The translations under genes and the position numbers were made by a program. A stretch of 64,000 nucleotides of DNA. Origin: Syncephalis plumigaleata (lineage: Eukaryota; Zoopagomycota; Zoopagomycetes; Zoopagales; Piptocephalidaceae). Where the stretch lies: the NCBI GenBank assembly GCA_025201365.1, contig JAIXMF010000028.1:1-64000 (forward strand). The letters run 5' to 3'. The notes below the pieces were generated by a model. The model was not told where the DNA came from, searched no databases, and saw only the letters and a program-made list of their open reading frames with translations. Positions 12,443-26,091 of this stretch are shown here, piece by piece; the stretch's first letter is position 1, and every line of letters starts with the position of its first letter.

Positions 12443-14556
12443 TCAATGAGTGTAATCTGCAGGGAAATAGGGTGAAGGCAATGGTTTTTGCGTTTTTCGT
12501 TCATTCCAATTGAGCACTTCACGTAAAGAAGCGAACCAATCGATGGATTGATTCTCGCGTGATACAGTAATGACGGGATGTTGACTGGCCGTAATAACAA
12601 TCGAGTCACCGCGTCGTAATCCAATACGATGACGTCCATCGAATGATGCCTAAATACATGATCAATCATGTAAGTCATTCAAGGGTCATTCACGATTCAG
12701 TCAGTATAGCTTACCCAGGCAGAACTTCTACTATTATGCGATACGGCAATACGAAGTCGCTTTGTACCAGGAATGATCATGGGACGACAAGTCAATGTAT
12801 GTGGACAAATGGGTGTCACTAGCATGGAATTCTTTTCAGGATGTACTAATGAGCCATTAGCCGATAGCTAATACATATACATGTATATATAGATTGTTAT
12901 TCCAATGAGTACAACATGCTATCTAATAATCATCATTATATTACTTACTGAATAGGCGGTAGAACCGGTGGCCGTAGCTATAATGTATATAGGCATATTC
13001 ATTAGTAATACACATTAATATGAATTGTATTCATCTTTACCTATTACTAGACCATCAGCAAGTATTGTTGTAAAGGTATATCATCAGCAAGTAGATCCAC
13101 TTGAATCATACCCGCATTAGCACCTCTATCCATGACCACTTCATTGAGCACTTGATACTCTTCAACTTTAGTACCGGGACATGCATTTAACGGTGTTTGA
13201 GGACGATGAATACTGGCAAGATTCTTCTTCGTCTTACCAAATGTTATGACAGGTGCAGTCATGGTTATTTGCGGTGGTGGTGGATAATTAGTACCGATAT
13301 CCTCCATTCTATCTGTGTTATCTTCAGTAGATTCAATTGCTGTATTAGTGAATGTCGCAGGTTCCTCATAGCCATAGGTGCGTTTAAGACATTCACAAGT
13401 GGATAATGTGCCATCATTCATATCCGTTGTTACGCGTAGATGTTCAGCTTCATCGCCATCAGTCTCTGGATGTTTATACACGGAACAGCTTACTCGCATA
13501 CGTAGATTGACCAGTACTGTGCCATCATTGATTAACGGTGCAAGGTATCGCTTATAATTATCAAACTCGAATACCGTAAGAAATCCCAATGATCCCAGAT
13601 GGAATGGCACGATGACAGGCACTTGACGCTGAAATAGATTCGCCGCGTATAATACTGTACCATCCCCGCCCATTGTCACTATGAGTTCCACTTGAGTATG
13701 ATTGGCAATATCCTCTTGCCAATACTGAATACGACTATCGTAGCGTGCCTCTATCTCTGCTGCCTTGAATCGCATTTCCTCCTTTAGATCTTCGTTGATG
13801 TGCACGACCAGTTCTTTATGTGTTTCGAGTAGCCATATTGTCAATTCACGCGTTAACGGGACTAGATTCGGATCACCCAGCTTCGTCACTACCATTAGAT
13901 GTCTAATCGTGCCTAGATGCACTTTAACATTAGATACTGCTCGGTACAAGTCTTGCACTCGCATATAAGTATGTATAAGATCATGCACACTCGTATCCTG
14001 TTTGACTGGACCCATACATATACCCGTCTAATCGTAGAGTGAAATATTAACAATACTCCTCATTACTTGTATATTCATCTAGGTAATACCTTGACATAAT
14101 GCCGACTCTGAACCTGTAAACGATACGATAAATTCTTGGCTGTTCTCTGTAGTACATATGACATCTCGGGACTATCTAATAAGCAGCAAGCATCAAAGTT
14201 AACATCCTCATTCATTATAATAAATATACTGATCAGTAATGGATCGCTTACCATTCAAGTAGATCCAATCCTGCTCTTCATCACGCCATTGTAACTGATA
14301 ATGATTAAGTACATCGAGATCAAATGCCTCTTTAAATGCCCGTTCAATCGATGATGGTGTCACCTCGTCAACTATCACGATACAAGTTATTACATTACTA
14401 TTGCTTCATATATATATCATGTATTTCTGTTTACTTACGCGATAAGAATACTATAGCGCACGTCATGAGATGCGTCATCTTTACTTCAACACGCGGTAGA
14501 TGGTCATTATCATCGTGAAGCACCAATGTACCGGGTGGCGTCTTAACTTGCGCCAT
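12443..14556 (-). CDS. NAD kinase with N-terminal PB1-like region
   Basis: Phosphorylates NAD to NADP. Seven exons on the minus strand: 14556-14439, 14371-14252, 14175-14090, 14027-13041, 12977-12949, 12867-12715 and 12649-12443. Catalytic motifs are clear: VTMGGDGTVLYAANLF (GGDGT), PFHLGSLGFLTVFEF, ATATGSTAYS (phases checked across the 29-nt exon) and SFDGRHRIGLRRGD near the C-terminus. One base is missing near 13065 between DDIPL and ILADGLVIA, probably an error. A low-complexity insert of about 90 residues lies between HLRVTTD and TKVEEYQVLNEVV. The first three exons encode an extra region (IERAFKEAFDLDVL, LQWRDEEQDWIYLNDSPEM) that looks like a PB1 or other ubiquitin-fold domain. That part is tentative. 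Confidence 0.85.
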
Positions 14557-15283
14557 ACTGACACGGTTGTAACTATGATATACGCTGCTGATTAGACCGG
14601 CTACTCGTGTATAAAATACGGTTTCTGTTGGTAATCCTGGTGTAGTTTCACCGCAGCCACCTTGTCTGCTTACTATTACTGCTGCTACTGCTACGACTAC
14701 TACTACTAGACAATATGGAATATATTAAATGCGAGGTTAACCGAAAAAAACGAGTATAGAAACACGAATGGATAAATTTTTACGATTATTCATTACGTGT
14801 GTGTGCATGCATGTCACTTCAATGACACATGCTAGTTTCACTCTACTGAATTCTTCATACAAGTAGTTGAACCATAGCTATAACATTGATAGCATTCATC
14901 TAATGCAACTTGATATTCAATTCTACTTGTTCTATACTGTAAGATAGAATGCACTATTGCACTAGTCCTATTCTATCCATGAGTGAATTAGAGTGACGCA
15001 TCATCATCATCCACATCCACATCAACATGGTCCATGAATTCGCATTTAATCGCATTTCTCTCCTCTATTAATCTTCATACAGTCACATCCTTCCCTTTTT
15101 CCAGTATTCATTGATTGAACTAGTGTTACATTGTGCAGCTATATTACGACGTGAAATCAACTAGTCTACGGTATAGCTCTACTCTACCTTGATATACCAC
15201 CTTCTATTGTAGAACGTCGCCCTCCAGTAGTCTGTGTGTGTGTGTTTGTGTGCGCGCAATAGTTTACTTGTAGTATATGCGGT
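14557..15283. other. Divergent intergenic region
   Basis: Promoter region shared by the NAD kinase (-) and cullin (+) genes. A GTA/CTA-type trinucleotide run lies near 14675-14710 and a GT-rich stretch near 15232-15255. The NAD kinase frame stays open a short way upstream of 14556 but without another ATG. Confidence 0.5.
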
Positions 15284-18200
15284 ATGCTTGGAAAGCGTTC
15301 TCGACCCGATTCGGTAGAATACCCGGCCAACACGTCAGCTTTCACCGCTAGCAGTGCTAATTCCAACCAATCTACCGGCAATATGCAGACCAATAGCGGC
15401 TACCCGTTCGACAGTAGTGGTAACAAGCCTACACGCCGTCAATTATCGCCGAGTGGTAGTAGCACGTATAGCGGTAGTGATTACACTTCCAATCGAGATC
15501 TAGACATGAGTCGCCCTTCCAGTGGACAACGTCGAATACCGTCGTCGTCGTCGTCGTCGACGAGTGGTGGTGGTGGCATTGGTGGTGCATTAACGATTAA
15601 TCGATCCAACCAGGCGAAGAAACTCGTTATTAAGAACTTCAAAGGTAATTGATAGGCAACGCTCGCTATTCGTACAACGCTTAAATATAATCATCGATGA
15701 TGACTAGATAAACCGAGATTGCCCGATAACTTTGAGCGTGATTCATGGCATAGATTACGAGCGGCCATCCTAGCCATTTATCAACAAACTAAAGTGACGG
15801 AAAGTCTAGAGGAACTCTATCGGGTAAGCAATCTAGAACCGATGTGACATTGAATGCTTATCATCATCATCATCATCATGTGTGTAGATATGCGAGAATA
15901 TGTGCTATCATAAATTGGCAGATAAATTGTACAGCTACTTGCAAACAGAGAGTAGACAACGTGTCACGACTATTGCTCAACAATTAAGCATGTAAGCAAT
16001 GATTACAGATATTGACTAGTATTACATCATAATAACAACAATAATGATATAATAGTTACAAGGGTGATCCACAAGCATTCCTCAATGTAATACATCAAGA
16101 ATGGGTTGATTACTGTCGCCATGTAGTAAGTGCATACATACAATGCTACATCTTATGCATTTGAACTAATTCATCTGATTTCTCTTCTCTCTCTCTCTTT
16201 GCTTACTATCTTATTCAGATTAAAATTCGCAGTGTCTTCCTTTATTTAGATCGAACATTCGTATTACAAACATCAGGCATTGTACCAATCTGGTAAGTAA
16301 TGGATTAACAAGTATACTATGCATTATCATCATCATACTAACAGACATTAAGGGAGATGCACTTGAATCTATTCCGCGATCTTGTAATCAATCAGCCATC
16401 TATTGGACCACTTGTACTTACCGGATTATTACAACTAATAGAACAGGAACGGTAATAGGCAATACATTATCATTGTATACTTACTAATATATGTCAATAG
16501 ACAAGGGGAAACAATCGATCGTTCATTGGTGAAAACACTCATCGACATGTATCGCGACTTATCATTGTATAGCAGTCATTTTGAGGAACCATTCCTACAC
16601 GCATCCAATGTATTCTATGAGGCAGAAGGCAAACGTCTGCTAGATAGTATGAATGCATCAGCCTACTTGATTCATTGTGAGCAACGTTTAAAGGAGGAAC
16701 AGGAACGTTTGCACCTGTATCTCGATGAAGAGAAGACCAGCGATAATCTAATTAGTGTGGTGGAGAGATGTCTCATCCGCAATAATATGCAACATCTACT
16801 CGATACAGGTAAGCATGATGACTATCTCTATAGTAGACAGATAATGAACAATGTATATTATCAGGATTCTCTGATTTAATAACCGAGGAACGAATGGATG
16901 ACTTGACTCGTCTATATGCACTGTGCAAGCGTGTCAATCTACTGGATCAACTACGTGCTGCTTTGGCCAAATATATCAAGGTAAGAAGTGAAGGGATAAC
17001 ATACACTATCATCGATGATAGCATCTAACTAGTTACTTAGCTCAAGGGCACAGCTATTGTATCCGATCCGAAGCAGGATGATCAAATGGTCACTTCATTA
17101 TTGGCACTTAAAGAGCAGATTGACAATGTACATACAGTAGCATTTGAACAATCACAAACATTTGGACACACTATCGTTGAAAGCTTCGAGTCATTCATCA
17201 ATTCACGTACCAATAAACCGGCAGAGATGATTGGTATGTATCATTATTCAACTATAATGATGATTACTCGTCACTAACTTGTACTAGCACAATACGTGAA
17301 CATATTAATGAGATCCGGTAATAAGGTAATATTATGTATATATAGATGTCATTGATACACCACTCACTGTTTGTAGACGGCGAGTGATGAAGAATTAGAA
17401 AGCAAATTGGACAAGATTCTCGTATTATTCCGATTTATTGAGGGTAATGTTAATCTACTAGTAGATTCTATGACAATACAGCAATACTAACTGATTCCTC
17501 CATGACTATTATCTAGGCAAGGATATATTCGAGGCATTCTATAAGCGATCATTTGCTAAACGACTCTTACTCAATAAGAGTGCCTCATCTGATATGGAGA
17601 AATCCATGCTTGCCAAACTAAGAACAGGTAACTAATCAACGCACTATTCATTTAGTTATCTATTTACTGATAAATATGACATCAAACAATAGAATGTGGA
17701 CCTGGATTCACTAGTAAATTGGAGGGCATGTTCAAAGACATGGATGTATCGCGTGATTTGGTCAATATCTTCCGTAATGTAAGTAGTTTGTGCTTCTATT
17801 ATAACTAAAGCATAGCCTATACTAACCCGCTCTTATTACTAGTCCAAATGGTGTACATCCTTTAGAGATGTCGATCTTAGTGTTAACGTGCTCACACATG
17901 GTATATGGCCCACCTATCATCCCATGGATATTATACTACCCTCTGTGGTAAGTGCTATCCTCCTCATTATCGTCATTATTACTAAGCATTGTTGTTGATC
18001 ATAGATGGCTGAATATCAAGAGCATTCAAGAACTTTTACAATAGTCAACACAAGAATCGTATATTGACATGGCAACATTCATTGGGTCAATGTCGACTAC
18101 GTGCCTATTTCCCTAAAGTATGTACTATCTCGTATATATAGTCTGTATGTATGTCATTACTAACAAGTAACTAGGGCACTAAAGAGTTACAAGTATCACT

Positions 18201-19047
18201 ACTACAAGCGGTAGTCCTATTATTATTCAATGACTGTCCCATTAAATCATCACTATCCTATCATGACATTCATACAAAGACAGGCATACGTAAGCTAATA
18301 ACTATTGTCATTATATATACAAGAGAGAGAGAGATAGATAGTACTAACTAGTAAGAACAATAATAGCACCTGATGAATTACATCGTACATTATTATCATT
18401 AGCATGTGGTAGATCACGCGTAATCATTAAATCACCCAAGGTAACTAATTGTATTTATTACAATAATAGTCAATACTAATAATAATAATAGGGACCTGTG
18501 ATAGATGAAGAGAATGATGAGTACAGATTTAATACAGCATTCCAATCTGAACTAGTTCGTATAAAATTAATTCAATTCAAATGAAAGAAACGGTAAGTAG
18601 TTACAAATTAATAATGTCAATTAATAATAAATTAATCAATATTGTCTCATTAGAGTAAAGAGAATGAAGAGACGAAAGAACAAGTATTCCAAGATCGTCA
18701 ATTCCAGGTAATTATTAATTGACTGATTAACTAATTGATTGATTAATGCTTATTAATTGTTTATTCTCCTAGGTGGATGCTGCTATTGTTCGTATCATGA
18801 AGGCACGTAAACAAATGTCGCATGTTCAACTTAGCACGGAACTATACGAACAAATCAAGTTCCAAATTCAGGTAGGATATAGACCATGTTACTTCTCATA
18901 AAACATTGCCAATTAACCTGCAAACATTGATTGGCATTACAATACATTTAGCCACCTGACTTGAAAAAGCGTATCGAGTCACTCATTGAACGTGAATACT
19001 TGGAGAGAGACACCGAGAACAGCAACTCTTACAAATATCTAGCTTGA
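15284..19047 (+). CDS. CUL4: Cullin-4 (scaffold of a cullin-RING ubiquitin ligase)
   Basis: Scaffold that would join a DDB1-type adaptor to the RBX1 RING subunit. The start at 15284 ([14 protein letters not shown]) leads into about 110 Ser/Gly-rich residues, then KKLVIKNFK, the cullin-4 signature, and [20 protein letters not shown]. There are about 18 short introns. Cullin homology blocks follow, including [53 protein letters not shown] and the neddylation-region motif [16 protein letters not shown]. The end is the typical YLERDT and SNSYKYLA. Two single-base losses interrupt conserved stretches: about 18027 (EH-FKNFY) and about 18575 (LIQ-IQMKET). Both sit at short homopolymers and look like sequence errors. 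Length and order otherwise fit the family. Confidence 0.88.
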
Positions 19048-20100
19048 TTGCAATGATCAATAGTAGTAGCATTCGTACTAGTAGTAGTAGTAGTAATACA
19101 AATAAAGTTTATGCGCATTTCTAGTTATTCGTTATTCGTTTTCTTTTCTATTGCCATGCATACAACTTGAACTGCGTAACATCGTTTCGTATCCTATTGA
19201 ACAAAAGAAGGCAACGTGAAAAAGAAAAAGGGACTACTTTACGCTTGGTGATACCATCAAGTCCTTACTAACATGTTAGCACAAATAAATCTAGCAATGG
19301 TATCAGATGGACATTACCATACTGTGCAGTCATACCACTATTGTCTTATCCAAATTGGCAAGGAGCAGAGAAGTGAAGGAGTACCTCAATGGCCTCTATC
19401 TCGTGTGTTATTGGCTGATCTTTTCCAGGATGATTCAAAAGGAACCTTGACCATTTGTATAACCCATAGGGTACTTGTTTTCTAACAAAATAAAGAGTAC
19501 CCTAGAGGTATTGATGTTAACGCGTAAACTACTACAATCTACGAGATGATTCATGGTTAATAGACATACTACTGCTATAACATATAGATTATACTATAGT
19601 ATTCATATCATGTAATCAATCTATAGACTATGAAACCATGATATTGAGTCATAATTGCTACAAATGAATGATCTAGTAGTGTAGTAATGAAACGAATGAG
19701 CCCTAGCAATAATGAGTACCCTAAGGGTATCAATCAAAAAAGCGTGCCATTTTTGTTCTCCGTCAAACGTTATAGCGTCGTAAACGCCATTGAATCATTT
19801 CTCGTCTCGTTCCCTTACTTTAATAACTGTACGAGTATTTTCGTATATAAATACTGGTGTGTGTACTAGTGTGTGCTGATACGAGTGGCATCATCGTTTT
19901 CTATTGTTGTTGTTGTTGTACTCTTCATTTTCTTTTATCACTTCTTACGCTTACGTTCTTATATCGTAGTCTATTGATAAAAGAACACAAAACAATAACA
20001 ACGACTCCCTTTCGCTTTACTTTTTCTTCTTTTTTCTTTGGTAACGATATTCTAACTATTAGCATTGCTGCTACTGCTACTACCCCTTTCTTTACTGATT
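19048..20100. other. Intergenic region
   Basis: About 1 kb between cullin-4 and the ZIP gene. AATAAA near 19099. A short GAGTACCCT motif recurs near 19495 and 19711, with an inverted AGGGTAC near 19469. Open frames here lack recognisable content. Confidence 0.45.
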
Positions 20101-21469
20101 ATGACACGTTCTATTTACTTGTTGCCCCTTGGCATTACTATGCTACTACTCTTGGTAGCTAATGGACAAGCGAGCAATGTGCCTGTGCTTGTTAGAAGAC
20201 GTAAGTTGACAAACTAGATATTTATATGTAAAATGTATACTGATGACATCATTTATTTAGATGGTAATCACGGACATAGTCATGGTGGTCATAGCCATGC
20301 TAGCGCAGAGGCTGAAGAGGGACATGCACACGGTGCATCCGGTGAATGTGGTGCCCGACTCGATCTCGATAACTACAACGAGCCATTGCACATTGCCTCT
20401 ATATTCATTATATTGGCTGCCAGTGCTGTCGGTGTATTCGGTGCACTGATTGCCGGTCGTGTTAAGCGATTGAACGTGCATGAACATGTACTCAATACGT
20501 TCAAACACTTTGGTACTGGTGTCATTCTAGCCACCGGTTTCGTTCATATGTTGCCCGAGGCCATTGAAGCACTATCCGACGAGTGTCTATCAAGCTTTAA
20601 TGCCAATTTCAGTACTTGGGGTCCATTCTTTACTATGGTGGCCGTACTCGTACTGCAACTCATTGAGTTTATGGCCGGTGAACAATCTCGACGATCCATC
20701 TCCTCGCATGATGGCCATCATCATTCGCATAAAGGATCTAGTGAACACAAACTTCCCTCTCGCAACATCGTAATTCCAATGCAGGTTCTGATGCCACACC
20801 CACCACTGTCGTCGATAATGCCGCTGCTGTACAAGAAACAAGCCACGTAGATGGACATCAACATGCTAATGATGAATTGCACGATCATCACGGACATCAA
20901 CACGCACACAACCATGCCGATGGACGTGGACACGCATGTCATGACGTGGCCATGCTACTTGATAAGGACGCGCAATTACGTATCTCCACGTATATTCTCG
21001 AGTTGGGTATCGCTTTACACTCGATTCTCATTGGCATCACACTGGGTGTGACGAGTGGTTCCTCTTATGTACCCTCTTAGTGGCCATCGTGTTCCATCAA
21101 TTCTTTGAAGGTGTCGCGCTTGGTTCGCGTATCGCCGAGATCACCTCGAGCAAGCAACATGGTGATGGTGGCAAGATGGCCTATATACTCGCTAGTATCT
21201 TTGCTTTGATCACACCCATTGGTATGGCAATTGGTATGGGTATACGTACGTCGTATAGTCCACGATCACCATCAGCCTTGCTCATTCGTGGTATATTCGA
21301 CGCGTTCTCTGCCGGTGTACTCATCTACATGGCATTGGTCAATTTGATTGCCGAGGAATTCACGAACTGCCGTAAATTCCATCAGCGTACCTGGCGCATT
21401 AAAGTGCTCTACTTTGCGTCGCTATACCTTGGTACAGCAGCCATGTCTGTCATTGGAACATGGGCCTAA
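20101..21469 (+). CDS. ZIP-family zinc/iron transporter
   Basis: Plasma- or organelle-membrane metal importer of the ZIP (Zrt/Irt) family. Exon 1 (20101 to about 20200) encodes a signal-like start, MTRSIYLLPLGITMLLLLVA. The intron starts GTAAGTTGAC and ends near 20260. Then come a His-rich stretch (HGHSHGGHSHA), membrane segments (ASIFIILAASAVGVFGALIA, GTGVILATGFVHMLPEAIEA), a His-rich cytoplasmic loop with a second run around 20850-20940 (HDHHGHQHAHNHADG), and the signature helices ALHSILIGITLG and VFHQFFEGVALGSRI. The last helices run to 21469. The frame shifts near 20775 and 21065, each within otherwise conserved sequence; single-base errors are the likely cause. About 420 residues, typical for the family. 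Confidence 0.85.
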
Positions 21470-21792
21470 TTCCCTATCCTTATCCTTATGATTATTATCA
21501 TTTATCCAAAATCTATACTCTACTCTACTTTACTCTACTCTACTATGCTATGCTATGTGTATATTGCAGAAAGTTTAGTGAAAGATACTTCAAAACAAAA
21601 CAAAAATTGCTTATTTGTTTGCTACTTTTTATATTTATTAATAAATATTCATTGAATAACTCTCTACTATATTATTATTATTATTATTGTAACATGTAAT
21701 GGAATACAGATATTTACACGATGTATACATGACAATTGGTAAGATCAATTCATTAACATTATGCATAGAGTTCAATCAGTATTTAATAATAA
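21470..21792. other. Convergent 3' flanks of ZIP and TIM9
   Basis: AT-rich, with CTCTACTTTA-type and TAT repeats and an AATAAA near 21640. No coding sequence seen. Confidence 0.5.
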
Positions 21793-22197
21793 TTACTGCA
21801 TTAATTTCGCATTCTCTTCTGCAAATTGCTGTCCTACTCGTTCAGAATGACGAAGGAACTTTGTAATACACCGTTCAATGCAAGTATTCTATATCACATC
21901 CATAATGGAATAGTGTTAACATAACTAGTATCCATGTAGTCTACGAGCAATTTCCTATGACATACCTCTTTAGAGCTAACTGCTTTTGACGTGAAATCAT
22001 CAACGCAATCTATAAAGCAACGCTCGACTAAGCTGCTATACATACGCACAAAGTCTTTCATCTAATCAGTGCAGCATTGATTGGTTATTGCTTATTCGTA
22101 TAATCAACGCGATTGACTCTCATAGACTTGCCTGTTTACGCTCCACCAACTGTTCCATATGGCGTCGTTCTGCGTCGTTCAAATTGCTGAAATCCAT
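21793..22197 (-). CDS. TIM9: Mitochondrial intermembrane-space chaperone Tim9
   Basis: Small TIM that carries hydrophobic carrier precursors across the intermembrane space with Tim10. Three exons: 22197-22132, 22061-21966 and 21888-21793. The protein has about 86 residues, the family size. It starts [20 protein letters not shown], then [20 protein letters not shown]. The twin CX3C motifs are complete: CFIDC and CIERC. It ends with [20 protein letters not shown]. Intron 1 has a GC donor (GCAAGT), intron 2 a GTATGT donor. No frameshift. Confidence 0.93.
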
Positions 22198-22615
22198 ATT
22201 GTTCGATATGCGTAATCAATATAGTTGACGATAACAATAATAGTAGTAATAATAGAGATCGACACAGAATTCGATTAGAATAAACGAGAAAGACTATGCT
22301 CAGTAGTGTAAGCAACAGTTGTAACGCGATAGAATGGCACGGATGATGATATTCCTTCATTTTTTCTTACTCTTTTTTCGATCAACTCTACTTTACCTCT
22401 AAATGTGCACTATACTCGATGCATCATTGATATTGACGTCAATTGTATACCTCGTGACTGTTGACGACGACAACGACAATAATAATAATGGCAATGATAG
22501 GAGAGAGAATGGTAGAGCACTTGGCACAAATACAAACACACGCACGCATTCACTCATACTGCTGCATATCAAGTCGCTTTTCTCTTTTCTTTCCCTATTT
22601 CACCATACGTTAATC
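22198..22615. other. Divergent promoter region
   Basis: Between TIM9 (-) and the TBC gene (+). The open frame of the TBC gene extends upstream to 22403 without a good start. No other feature seen. Confidence 0.45.
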
Positions 22616-25600
22616 ATGGCAACGACACCTACGTCGCCTAGTGAACGGTCTCTATCGCAGGCAAGTATAAAAGCCGAGGCAAGTGTAACGTTGTACTCCT
22701 TGGTATACTTACCCTGTCAAACTATGAATGCCTACGCATATAGTCTTCGATTACTTCTTATAAAGGAGGACAAGTCCAATTGTTACATTGCAAAAGTAAA
22801 GTCTACGTTAAACGCTCGATAGACGGCAATAACGTGCAGAACGGCTACTTGACATTATTCGAGAAACCTGTAAGTAATATGAGGTATTGGCATACACAAT
22901 GTGCATATAGTCGTCAATACTCATGAATCGATGATAGCATATAGGCCAGCGTTACATAGCATGGGTGCCTGACACGGCCATTCCGCATGATGAACTCGAT
23001 ACGTATATACGCGTTGACACGTCTATCGATGAGCCATTGAACGTTTCCATGACGCCAACCTCACTATTGCCAGCATGGAAGGACAACGCCTATGATCAGC
23101 CAGCCTCGGATACACTAGGAGAGGGCAACGACAACGACAATGGCGATGATGGCATGTGTAGTCGATTGGATGCCGTACGGTCCATTAAGCTATACCCGCC
23201 TAGTCTAACCCAATGGGATGGTTCTATGGTGATCATACTGAGAAATGGCATCACTTGGCATCAATTATGGTTCTACGACGAAGAGAGTCATAACCTTATC
23301 GCATCTATGTCATCATCATCATCGTTGTCGCCGAGTAAAGAGAAGCAAGAGGAAGAGGGTGCGGGAACGATGCATTTACTAGATGATAAACTGCAATGGG
23401 GTGGCGAGAATGTTATTTGTTGGCTTACTCAACTCATACAAGTGATACAGTATGTATTAATACATAGATAGATAGACACTAGTAATACTAATGACAATGC
23501 TGCATAGATCACCACGCGATCCATGTTTATTTATTGTGAATCCAACGGCTGAAGATGAATTAGAATTTGGACTAGAAATCAATGAGGAGAGTCTCGATGA
23601 GAAGAGAAAGCATATTAGTGAACAAACGCCGCCAAATGGTATTGCTGCTGATCCAATGGTTAATGTAAATATATACATTTATATATATTGTATACGACTA
23701 ACTATTACGTATGATATGATTGTAGAAAATAAAAGATATACGATGGAATGTATTGGCTCAACTTGCAAAGGTTACTCATCTGACACGTACCGTAACAGGT
23801 AACTGAATAGTAATCAATAGCGGCGATTAATACTGATCATGATGCTTATTAGGTCGCATGTTTGAATTACCAGCGTTGCGTCCATTTTCATCTTATATTC
23901 CAGATGTACTTAGAAATCCACATCAAGATGAACTCATTACAGATATATGCAATGACTACTCACTCGCTAGTGTCTATCTGGCTAAATGGGCATCTGGTAT
24001 AACAGAGTATCACGAGCAGTTACCGGGTGAGGGAAGAAGTGACGAGCGAGCCAATGGAGATGAACGAGAACAGATGGAAATGAGTCAATGGCGCTTGGAA
24101 CAAACTGAATTAGGTCCTGCATTTGAAGTATTAAATGTAAGCAACTATCCTATGTATATATATCGTAGCATGATACTAATAATCGATCCATTAGACGGTA
24201 GCTGATGCACCTTCATTCGCAGTTCATCGCATCTCACCACTTACCAGTGAACAATGGCATCAATGGAGTAACGAGTACGGTGCACTTACCGTGGATGTCA
24301 ATGTAATCAAGAAGACAATCTTCTCGGGTGTAAGTGATAACGAGCGTGTACATGATCGAATGGTTGAACATCATTTATTAACAAATCAATATAGGGTATA
24401 GAACCAGAACTACGTCCTATTGTATGGCCTTTCTTACTGGTATATTCCCATGGCATAGTACAGCAGAGGAACGAGCACAGATAATGACAATAATGAGTCA
24501 GTAGTAAATAGTAATAATACAATGAAATCAACTCATATCCTATTTATTTAGAAAATCATATCAAGAATTGAAAGCAAAATGGCAACATCAGAAGCGAAAA
24601 CAACCACCGATTATATTGAACAATCCCATCGTATTGGTGAGTATGCATCTCAATATACTAATAATAATAATAACTAACCAATTAATCTACTATAGAAAAG
24701 GATGTACTACGCACTGATCGACAATTACCATCTATGCCAATCTACGTAAATCTGGCAATAACGCATCAGCAGGATGCCTAGAGGGTAATCCAAATCTATC
24801 AGCACTAGAATCATTCTTATGACATACAATTATTACAATGTCGGTCATGGTAATATTAGCGTCTATCTATTAGGATATGAGTATTCTATTAATCCATCAT
24901 CGAATAGGTTACGTACAAGGAATGAGTGATTTGATATCACCTATCTATGAAGTATTACGCGATGAATCAATGGCATTCTGGTGTTTTGTCGCATTCATGA
25001 CACGTATGGTAAGCACTACATGAATTACTATATCATTTGTATATTAATAATGATCTATTAGGAACGTAACTTTGCAACAGATCAAGTTGGTATGCGTCAT
25101 CAACTTGTCGCATTAGCACAATTGATTGAATTCATGAATCCACGTTTCTATAAACACTTAGGTAAGTATAGAATGCACTACTATTACTACTATCTAATAA
25201 TAACAATGATGATGATGATGATGATGATGATGCTAGAACGTACTGATTCACTTCATTTATTCTTTTGCTTTCGATGGCTGTTAATATGGTTCAAGCGTGA
25301 ATTAAAATTCGAAGATTGTAAACGATTATGGGAGGCAAGTAGATTAATGAATAGATATACAATCATATTAACTATAGCTCTCATTGATCTACAGGTATTA
25401 TGGACAGATTACTATACTAAAGAATTCTCTATTTTCATTGCATTGTCTGTATTGAATCAACACGATACGGTGATTATGAACTTTCTAAAACGATTCGATG
25501 AAATACTAAAAGTAAGCTATACTATAATATGCATTACTATTACAAATGTATCAAGATACTAATACTAATACTAATACTAGTATGTTAATGATCTATCCGG

Positions 25601-25885
25601 TACTATTCATTTGGATAAAACATTAATTCGAGCGGAAACACTTTATTTGAAATTCGAGAAGGCCATTGATGTACTCGACAAACAAGGATCGATTATTATA
25701 AGTCGTCATGAACCATTACCGCAGATACATCCGAGTTATCTGCTTCTATTGTGGATGTACAAGCATCTTCAGCATCGCCTAGAATATCGGGTGAGTGGGT
25801 GAATGCCTCATCCACTACTATGGCATCAATGTACACTGTAACAGATGAACTACGATCTCTACTAGGCGATAAACATACAGACTAG
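22616..25885 (+). CDS. TBC-domain RabGAP, Gyp7/TBC1D15-like
   Basis: Predicted GTPase-activating protein for Rab/Ypt proteins. Start at 22616 (MATTPTSPSERSLSQ). The N-terminal region matches the domain found before TBC in Gyp7/TBC1D15: KVYVKRSIDGNNVQNGYLTL and SIKLYPPSLTQWDGSMVIIL. Its first exon needs a one-base shift near 22800. About ten short introns follow. The TBC domain includes LRPIVWPFLL, then RTDRQLP, SILLIHHRIGYVQGMSDLIS (Gln-finger motif YVQGMSDL), FFCFRWLLIWFKRELKFEDC and FIALSVLNQHDTVIMN. The Arg-finger region (IEKDVLRTD) is present but split by an intron and an apparent shift near 24745. The C-terminus ends LRSLLGDKHTD at 25885. Confidence 0.82.
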
Positions 25886-26091
25886 TCAGTAGGATGTCGT
25901 TGATGTATAGCAAAATATTATATCTCTCTTATATGCAATGAACACTATTAGTATACTATTATAATCGTATTATATAACATGACTGATGAACATGATAATG
26001 AAAGATAATCCATTTCTAAATCACTCACTCTCCTCTCCTCTCTTTCTTCTATTATTACTCTATTTAGTATTTTATTGTTTGTATACACTCT

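Noticed and set aside
19273-19485. 70-codon frame between cullin-4 and ZIP
   Set aside because: No recognisable motif, no splice sites and no neighbour logic.
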